From an uncultured Clostridia bacterium (GTDB taxonomy: Bacteria > Bacillota > Clostridia > Oscillospirales > Acutalibacteraceae), in NCBI GenBank assembly GCA_946493765.1, contig CAMMAZ010000021.1, positions 1 to 38,441 of the forward strand: a stretch of DNA of 38,441 bases, read 5' to 3'. Below the pieces are notes generated by a model that had not been told where the DNA came from, searched no databases, and saw only the letters and a list, made by a program, of their open reading frames with translations. Made by a program: the position numbers and the translations under genes. Below, piece after piece: positions 33,390-38,441 of this stretch (positions are counted from its first letter, which is position 1; each line of letters begins with the position of its first letter).

Positions 33390-34459
33390 GCAGATTTTTA
33401 AGCGAGCGTCTTGATGGACTGCAGGCGTATGTGCCCGGCGAACAGCCCAAAGACACACAATATATCAAACTCAATACAAATGAAAACCCGTATCCCCCGT
33501 CAAAAGGGGTGCTGGACAGTGTAAACCGCAGGGAAGCCGAAAAGCTGTATTTATATTCCGACCCGACCAACAGCGCGCTTGCAAAAGCGTTTGCAAAGGT
33601 CTATGCTGTAAACCCCGCCTGCGTGTTGTTCGGCAACGGTTCGGATGAAATCTTATCCTTTTGTTTTCAGGCGTTTTGCGACGCCAAAAAAGGGATCGCG
33701 TTTCCTCAAATCAGCTATGGGTTTTATGCGGTGCTTTGCGGATTATACGGCATTCCCTTTGAGAAAATCCCATTAAAAGCCGATTTTACCATTGATGCCG
33801 CCGATTATTGCGGACTGGATCAAAATATCGTGATCGCAAACCCCAATGCGCCGACCGGTCTTTGCCTGTCGGCGGATGAGATTGTGAAAATTTTGGAGAC
33901 CAACCGGGACAATGTCGTCATCATCGACGAGGCCTATGTGGATTTCGGCGGGGAATCGGTGTATCCGCTGATAGACCGATATGATAATTTGATCGTCGTG
34001 CAGACCTTTTCCAAATCCCGCAGTTTGGCGGGAGGCAGACTGGGATTTGCCATCGCCTGCGAATCGCTGATCGCGGATTTAAATAAAATCAAATATTCCA
34101 CCAATCCTTATAACGTCAACCGGCTGACAACGGCGGCGGGCGTCGCCTGTTTTGCCGACAACGATTATTATCTTGCCAATTGCCGCACCATTATGCAAAC
34201 CAGAGAGGACACAAAAGCGCGTTTGCGCGCACTGTCCTTCACGGTTCTCGATTCCAGCGCAAACTTTTTGTTTGTCAAAAGCAGTCATATGAAAGGAAAA
34301 GCGCTGTATCTTGCATTAAAGCAAAAAGGGATTTTAGTGCGGCATTTTGACCAGCCGGAAATCACCGATTACCTGCGGGTCACCATCGGCACGCCAAAAG
34401 AAATGGAAGCGTTTTTAAAAGCAGTAAAGGAGATTGAAGATGAGAACCAGCAACATTGA
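33386..34459 (+). CDS. hisC: Histidinol-phosphate aminotransferase
   Basis: A 357-residue class I/II PLP aminotransferase that converts imidazoleacetol phosphate to histidinol phosphate. L-N-T-N-E-N-P-Y-P is the family N-terminus, and N-P-N-A-P-T-G, D-E-A-Y-V-D-F and T-F-S-K-S-R-S-L-A-G-G-R-L-G (PLP lysine) follow. The start overlaps the hisD stop in ATGA, indicating translational coupling. Confidence 0.95.
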   Translation: MSRFLSERLDGLQAYVPGEQPKDTQYIKLNTNENPYPPSKGVLDSVNRREAEKLYLYSDPTNSALAKAFAKVYAVNPACVLFGNGSDEILSFCFQAFCDAKKGIAFPQISYGFYAVLCGLYGIPFEKIPLKADFTIDAADYCGLDQNIVIANPNAPTGLCLSADEIVKILETNRDNVVIIDEAYVDFGGESVYPLIDRYDNLIVVQTFSKSRSLAGGRLGFAIACESLIADLNKIKYSTNPYNVNRLTTAAGVACFADNDYYLANCRTIMQTREDTKARLRALSFTVLDSSANFLFVKSSHMKGKALYLALKQKGILVRHFDQPEITDYLRVTIGTPKEMEAFLKAVKEIEDENQQH

Positions 34460-35027
34460 ACGCAAAACGGCGGAAACACAGATCAAACTGCGGCTTAACC
34501 TCGACGGCAGCGGACAGTCTTCCATCGATACCGGCTGCGGCTTTTTGGATCACATGCTCACCCTGTTTGCCAAACACGGACGGTTTGATCTTCAGGTGCA
34601 GTGCAAAGGGGACACCCGTGTCGATTATCATCACACAACGGAGGACATCGGCATCGTGTTAGGACAGGCGTTTTGTGAAGCGCTCGGCGAGGGAAAGGGT
34701 ATCGTCCGCTACGGCGACATGCTGCTGCCGATGGATGAAACGCTGATTTTGTGCGCTGTTGATTTATCCGGGCGGGCGCTGCTTTGCTGTGATCTGTCGA
34801 TCCCGGCATCAAAAGTCGGCGATTTCGACACCGAGCTTTGTGAGGAATTTTTGCAGGCGTTTGTGCGCACGGCAAATATCACGCTGCATGTCAAACAGCT
34901 TGCCGGCAGCAACGCGCATCATATCATTGAGGGCGTGTTCAAGGCGCTGGCCAGAACGCTTTGCAAGGCTGTTGCCATCGATGAAAAATACAAGGATGAG
35001 ATTCCCTCGACAAAAGGAGTTTTATAA
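34440..35027 (+). CDS. hisB: Imidazoleglycerol-phosphate dehydratase
   Basis: A 195-residue manganese enzyme of the pathway. D-T-G-C-G-F-L-D-H-M-L, D-Y-H-H-T-T-E-D-I-G and S-N-A-H-H-I-I-E-G hold the metal histidines. It lacks the N-terminal histidinol phosphatase domain of enterobacterial HisB. The ATG at 34440 is chosen because AAGGAG is 7 nt upstream; it overlaps hisC by 20 nt. Confidence 0.95.
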   Translation: MRTSNIERKTAETQIKLRLNLDGSGQSSIDTGCGFLDHMLTLFAKHGRFDLQVQCKGDTRVDYHHTTEDIGIVLGQAFCEALGEGKGIVRYGDMLLPMDETLILCAVDLSGRALLCCDLSIPASKVGDFDTELCEEFLQAFVRTANITLHVKQLAGSNAHHIIEGVFKALARTLCKAVAIDEKYKDEIPSTKGVL

Positions 35028-35642
35028 ATGGTAGCAATTGTCGATTATGGGGTTGGAAACCTGTTTTCCTTAAAAAGCGCGCTGGATCGGATCGGCATGC
35101 AGGCGATCGTGACCGGCAACGCGGAAAAGATCAAAGCCGCCGACCGGATGATTCTGCCGGGTGTCGGTGCGTTTGGCGATGCGGCGCAAAAGCTGCGCGC
35201 ACACGGGCTTGACAAGGTGATCTGCGACGAAGCGAAAAAGGGAAAACCGCTGCTCGGCATTTGCCTTGGCATGCAGATGCTGTTTGAAAAAAGCTATGAA
35301 TACGGAGAACATGAAGGACTGGGGCTGCTTGCGGGCAGCGTTGTGCCGATGAAAGACAAACTGCCGCAGGATTTAAAAATTCCGCATATCGGCTGGAACA
35401 GCCTGTGCTTTACCGGCAACGCGCCGTCTTTATTGTTTCAATATATCAAAAACGGCGATTTTGTTTATTTCGTGCATTCTTTTTATGCCGACGGCTGTTC
35501 CGATTCCCTGATCGCCACAGCGGAATACGGTATCCCGCTGACCGCCGCAGTGCAAAAAGGCAACGTCTTTGGCACACAGTTCCATCCGGAAAAAAGCGGC
35601 GAAACAGGACTGAAAATTTTGCGCGCATTCTGCGACGCGTAA
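35028..35642 (+). CDS. hisH: Imidazole glycerol phosphate synthase, glutaminase subunit
   Basis: A 204-residue class I glutamine amidotransferase that supplies ammonia to HisF. The catalytic triad is C79 (L-L-G-I-C-L-G-M-Q), H186 and E188 (T-Q-F-H-P-E-K-S). It starts directly after the hisB stop, with AAAGGAG inside hisB. Confidence 0.96.
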   Translation: MVAIVDYGVGNLFSLKSALDRIGMQAIVTGNAEKIKAADRMILPGVGAFGDAAQKLRAHGLDKVICDEAKKGKPLLGICLGMQMLFEKSYEYGEHEGLGLLAGSVVPMKDKLPQDLKIPHIGWNSLCFTGNAPSLLFQYIKNGDFVYFVHSFYADGCSDSLIATAEYGIPLTAAVQKGNVFGTQFHPEKSGETGLKILRAFCDA

Positions 35643-35658
35643 GAAAGGCAGGTCGGCA

Positions 35659-36384
35659 ATGTATTTATTTCCGGCAATTGATTTATATGAAAAGCAGGTT
35701 GTCCGCCTTTATAAGGGCGACTATGCAAAAATGACGGTCTATAGCGACGATCCGCTGGCATTTGCAAAATCCTTTGAATCGGCAGGCGCACAGTTTCTGC
35801 ATGTGGTGGACCTGCAAGGGGCGAAAACCGGCGAAACGCCGAATTTCGAGGTGGTGCGGTCGATCGCGCAAACAACGCAGTTGAAAATCGAAATCGGCGG
35901 CGGGATCCGCAGCATGGATGTGATCGAAAAATATTTAAACGCGGGCGTGGATAAGGTGATCCTCGGCACCGCGGCAGTGAACGATCCGCAGTTTTTAAAA
36001 GAGGCAGTGAAAACATATGGCGGTCGGATCGCCGTCGGCGTCGACAGCAAAGACGGCAAGGTGGCGATCCATGGGTGGACCAAATTGTCCGATCAGACCT
36101 GCTTTGGCTTTTGCGAACAGCTCGCCGCCATCGGTGTTCAAACGGTGATCTGCACCGATATTGCAAAGGACGGCGCCATGCAGGGCACCAACCGGGCGTT
36201 ATATCGGGAGTTGGTGCAAAGGTTCGACATGCGCATCATCGCATCGGGCGGCGTGTCGTCGTCCGATGACATCAAAGCATTGCGGGACATCGGGGTTTTC
36301 GGTGCGATTTTAGGCAAAGCGCTATATACCGGCGCGGTCGATATCAAAACGGCGCTGGCCATCACAGGGGAGGAAACAAAATGA
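35659..36384 (+). CDS. hisA: ProFAR isomerase
   Basis: A 241-residue TIM-barrel isomerase (1-(5-phosphoribosyl)-5-[(5-phosphoribosylamino)methylideneamino]imidazole-4-carboxamide isomerase). The N-terminal P-A-I-D8-L and the central C-T-D-I-A-K-D-G carry the two catalytic aspartates. I-G-G-G-I-R and A-S-G-G-V-S-S are phosphate loops. In a two-enzyme genus lacking trpF this could also be PriA-like, but that is not visible here. It starts 16 nt after hisH. Confidence 0.95.
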   Translation: MYLFPAIDLYEKQVVRLYKGDYAKMTVYSDDPLAFAKSFESAGAQFLHVVDLQGAKTGETPNFEVVRSIAQTTQLKIEIGGGIRSMDVIEKYLNAGVDKVILGTAAVNDPQFLKEAVKTYGGRIAVGVDSKDGKVAIHGWTKLSDQTCFGFCEQLAAIGVQTVICTDIAKDGAMQGTNRALYRELVQRFDMRIIASGGVSSSDDIKALRDIGVFGAILGKALYTGAVDIKTALAITGEETK

Positions 36385-37151
36385 TTACAAAACGCATTAT
36401 TCCCTGTTTGGACGTGAAAGACGGCAGGGTCGTCAAAGGCGTCAATTTCAAAGGGATTTCGGATGTTTCCTCTCCGGTGGAGCTTGCGGATTACTATTCC
36501 AAAAACGGCGCGGATGAATTGGTGTTTTATGATATCACCGCTTCGTTTGAAGGACGAAAACTTTTCACCGATATTTTAAAAGAGGTTGCAAAAACGATTT
36601 TTATCCCGCTAACGGTCGGCGGCGGCATCAATACATTGGCGGATTTTGACCGTGTGCTTAAATGCGGCGCGGATAAAGTGAGCGTCAATTCCGGGGCGAT
36701 CAAAAATCCGCAGCTGATTTACGATGCCGCTAAAAAATACGGCGACCAGTGCGTTGTGTTATCGGCGGATATCAAGCGGGTAAATGGCGCGTTTCATGTG
36801 TTTTTAAACGGCGGCCGGATCGATACCGGGATGGACGCGATTGAATGGATCAAAAAAGGGGTCGATTCCGGCGCCGGGGAGATCGTTGTCAACAGCATCG
36901 ATACCGACGGTGTGAAAAAAGGGTTTGATCTGCCGATGCTGCGCGCGGTCTGCGACGCGGTGTCGGTGCCGGTGATCGCGTCGGGCGGCGCCGGCGGCAT
37001 CGATGATTTTGTCACATTGTTTCAAACCCTGCCGCAGGTGGATGCGGGGCTTGCCGCGTCGATCTTCCATTTCGGCGAGGTGACGATCCCGGCTTTGAAA
37101 GCGGTATTAAAGCAAAACGGTATTCCGGTGCGCATAGAAAGGGAGTTTTAA
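36381..37151 (+). CDS. hisF: Imidazole glycerol phosphate synthase, cyclase subunit
   Basis: A 256-residue TIM barrel that uses ammonia from HisH to form imidazole glycerol phosphate and AICAR. D11 ([14 protein letters not shown]) and the second Asp in N-S-I-D-T-D-G are catalytic. V-G-G-G-I and A-S-G-G-A-G bind phosphate. It overlaps hisA in ATGA. Confidence 0.97.
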   Translation: MITKRIIPCLDVKDGRVVKGVNFKGISDVSSPVELADYYSKNGADELVFYDITASFEGRKLFTDILKEVAKTIFIPLTVGGGINTLADFDRVLKCGADKVSVNSGAIKNPQLIYDAAKKYGDQCVVLSADIKRVNGAFHVFLNGGRIDTGMDAIEWIKKGVDSGAGEIVVNSIDTDGVKKGFDLPMLRAVCDAVSVPVIASGGAGGIDDFVTLFQTLPQVDAGLAASIFHFGEVTIPALKAVLKQNGIPVRIEREF

Positions 37152-37153
37152 AA

Positions 37154-37804
37154 ATGGTTGATATTGACACGTTGAAATTTGATGAAAAGGGACTGATCCC
37201 CGCCATTGTGGTGGATTATAAATCCGGGAAAGTATTGACGCTTGCCTATATGAACCGGGAAAGTCTTCAGATCAGTTTGCGGGAAAAACGCACCTGTTTT
37301 TATTCCCGTTCGCGGCAGGAATTGTGGCGCAAAGGCGAAACCTCCGGCAATGTGCAGCATATTGTGAAAATCACCGCCGACTGCGATAAAGACGCGCTGA
37401 CAGTGCTGGTCAAAAAGGACGGACCCGCCTGCCATACCGGCGCGGAATCCTGCTTTCACAACGACCTGTTTATCAGCGATGAGATCTCGCCCTTTTCCAT
37501 GGAGGGACTGATGAAACTGATCGCAGGCCGGAAAACTGAAAAAAAGGAAGGCTCCTATACCACCTATCTGTTTGAAAAGGGTATTGATAAAATTTTGAAA
37601 AAGGTAGGGGAGGAATCCACCGAAGTGATTATCGCCGCCAAGGCGGACGATAAAAAAGAAACGATCTATGAAATCGCCGATCTTTGTTATCATGTGTTGG
37701 TGCTGATGGTGGAAATGGGCATTTCCATCGATGATGTTTTAGAGGAGCTTGCCTCCCGCCATGTGGTGGATCACAAGGTCAAACAGGAAAAAATGACCCA
37801 TTAA
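37154..37804 (+). CDS. hisIE: Bifunctional phosphoribosyl-AMP cyclohydrolase / phosphoribosyl-ATP pyrophosphatase
   Basis: A 216-residue fusion of the second and third steps. The HisI part (about 1-105) has [15 protein letters not shown] and the zinc residues in D-C-D-K-D-A ... C-H-T-G. The HisE part (about 115-210) has [25 protein letters not shown] and the E-x2-D metal site in Y-E-I-A-D-L. It starts 2 nt after hisF and is the last gene of the operon. Confidence 0.97.
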   Translation: MVDIDTLKFDEKGLIPAIVVDYKSGKVLTLAYMNRESLQISLREKRTCFYSRSRQELWRKGETSGNVQHIVKITADCDKDALTVLVKKDGPACHTGAESCFHNDLFISDEISPFSMEGLMKLIAGRKTEKKEGSYTTYLFEKGIDKILKKVGEESTEVIIAAKADDKKETIYEIADLCYHVLVLMVEMGISIDDVLEELASRHVVDHKVKQEKMTH

Positions 37805-38054
37805 TTGGCGCTTATTAAAAAGAAAGCGCGCTTGCCGTTGTAAAAAAACATAGATCTGTTCATGCAAAAAACATCGTTGCGACAGCTGAATGATGCCGGA
37901 AACATCCAATGGAATGTGCACATCGGCATCGTCGTGGGGGGATTTTATCATGAAAGGAAATCTTGCAAAAGCGATCGCCATTTTGCTAACGCCACATAAG
38001 GCAGTAATTTGAAAACAACATTGAAATACAACTTATGGGCGTTGCAAAGGTGAA

Positions 38055-38098
38055 AAGACAGCGTAGAAGGCAAAAATGCTTTTTACGCTGTCTTTCTT
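38055..38098 (+). terminator. Intrinsic terminator downstream of the his operon
   Basis: AAGACAGCGTA (38055-38065) pairs with TACGCTGTCTT (38084-38094), and the stem continues inward to about 17 bp with two G-T pairs around an AAAAAT loop. TCTTTCTTT follows. It is 250 nt after the hisIE stop. Confidence 0.8.
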
Positions 38099-38143
38099 TA
38101 TGTTCAAAAATAAAATCGCACATTCGTCAAGCAAAAACTTCCT

Positions 38144-38152
38144 TGCTACAAT
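38144..38152 (+). promoter_or_regulatory. Extended -10 promoter of the mobile-element gene
   Basis: TGCTACAAT fits TGn-TACAAT. A weak TCGTCA -35 (38124-38129) is 17 bp upstream. GAGGGAGG at 38159-38166 is the binding site of the next gene. Confidence 0.5.
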
Positions 38153-38175
38153 GTAGGCGAGGGAGGTAAGCAGAT

Positions 38176-38361
38176 ATGCGAAATCAAAAATATTACATAG
38201 CGATTGATGAAAGTGAACGGAGAATTATTCTAAATGCTCTTAATACACTGCGCAACAAACTGCTTGCAGAAGGCAGATATACGGACGCAGTAGATGATGT
38301 TCTAATCAAAGTAGTCAACGCACCTGTTAAGAAATTCAAAATCAAAATTGCGGAGGTTTAA
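38176..38361 (+). CDS. Small conserved mobile-element protein, unknown function
   Basis: A 61-residue, charged protein (M-R-N-Q-K-Y-Y-I-A-I-D-E-S-E-R-R-I-I ... A-E-G-R-Y-T-D-A-V-D-D-V-L-I-K). Similar small proteins commonly precede tnpV in Clostridial transposons and ICEs (recognised from memory). GGGAGG lies 9 nt before the ATG. It is more AT-rich than the his operon. Its last codons carry GGAGG for the next gene. Confidence 0.7.
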   Translation: MRNQKYYIAIDESERRIILNALNTLRNKLLAEGRYTDAVDDVLIKVVNAPVKKFKIKIAEV

Positions 38362-38365
38362 GGCT

Positions 38366-38441
38366 ATGGAAAAGACAATATTTGAACAGATGGGCGGCAC
38401 ATATACTCAGCAAGGCGATTGCTATTTGCCAAATCTCGTCT
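38366..38441 (+). CDS. tnpV: TnpV-type transposon protein, partial (cut by window end)
   Basis: The first 25 codons read M-E-K-T-I-F-E-Q-M-G-G-T-Y-T-Q-Q-G-D, the characteristic N-terminus of TnpV, a protein of unknown role carried by Tn4451-like and related elements. The start follows GGAGG by 9 nt and is 4 nt after the upstream stop, so both genes form one unit. The element continues past the window. Confidence 0.75.
   Translation, partial: MEKTIFEQMGGTYTQQGDCYLPNLV

Larger units (their letters stand above)
37805..38175. other. Gene-poor, structured stretch after the his operon
   Basis: This 371-bp stretch has no clear gene. A 7-bp stem (GATGCCG near 37892-37898 with CGGCATC near 37923-37929) encloses an inner ACAT/ATGT pairing. 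A 20-codon frame (ATG 37950 to TGA 38012) follows GGGGGG at a usable distance and begins MKGNLAKAIA. AACGCCACATAAG (37988-38000) pairs with CTTATGGGCGTT (38032-38043) with one bulge. A strong terminator (38055-38098) and a promoter for the next gene complete it. A HisIE-terminal hairpin (GCGCTT/AAGCGC, 37808-37830) has no T run. Confidence 0.5.

Noticed and set aside
37739-37981. Minus-strand 80-codon frame at the end of hisIE
   Set aside because: It overlaps conserved hisIE codons and lacks a binding site and recognisable domain.

Overview
The window looks like a chromosomal segment of a Clostridia-type Firmicute, most likely in or near the Oscillospiraceae/Ruminococcaceae. The support is inferential: AAAGGAGG-type ribosome binding sites, a HisZ plus short-form HisG histidine operon, a class III ribonucleotide reductase, class II aldolase, DUF6062 and DUF378 proteins, a class B PBP, a SpoVB/MurJ-like flippase, and a TnpV-type transposon gene at the right edge. 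There are no rRNA or tRNA genes and no CRISPR array. The bulk has moderate GC. AT-rich islands lie at the left edge (1-230), over the nucleoside phosphorylase gene (871-1623) and at the right edge (from about 37990).

Layout. 1-1700: a cupin gene behind a MerR-type promoter with a 19-bp spacer, then a convergent AT-rich nucleoside phosphorylase. 1710-5324 (minus): glyA, an SGNH hydrolase and rarA. 5458-7395: a VanY-type D,D-carboxypeptidase and an M14 zinc carboxypeptidase facing each other. 7445-13681 (plus): a Nudix hydrolase, fba, a TtcA-type tRNA thiolase, hpt, a GH13 glycosidase and a lipid flippase. 13742-16947 (minus): nrdD-nrdG-dut for dNTP supply, with two NrdR-like boxes 32 bp apart over the nrdD promoter and a terminator-like hairpin between nrdD and nrdG. 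17266-21385: an OGG1-type glycosylase (minus), the overlapping plus genes DUF6062-rluA-rnhA-small membrane protein, then rlmA and a DUF378 gene (minus). 21511-23124: a class B PBP. 23226-23765: a divergent pair of a small membrane protein and an XRE regulator sharing a 19-bp operator-like direct repeat.

The right third is two divergent amino-acid operons. On the minus strand, ilvB-ilvN-ilvC-ilvD-ilvE (29878 to 23812) covers the common branched-chain amino acid pathway from acetolactate synthase to the transaminase. On the plus strand, hisZ-G-D-C-B-H-A-F-IE (30356-37804) covers histidine synthesis except histidinol-phosphate phosphatase. The 477-bp region between them is the most interesting part. 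The ilv side has a sigma-A promoter, a 35-codon leader peptide with 16 Ile/Val/Leu residues, a 13-nt antiterminator pairing and an intrinsic terminator just before ilvB. This is a complete ribosome-mediated attenuator of the kind known from enterobacterial ilv operons, where Firmicutes usually have a T-box. The his side has no room for a leader and instead carries a perfect 16-bp palindrome at the predicted transcription start, so a DNA-binding repressor is more likely.

After the his operon there is a structured gene-poor stretch, then the first genes of a TnpV-type mobile element that continues past the window.
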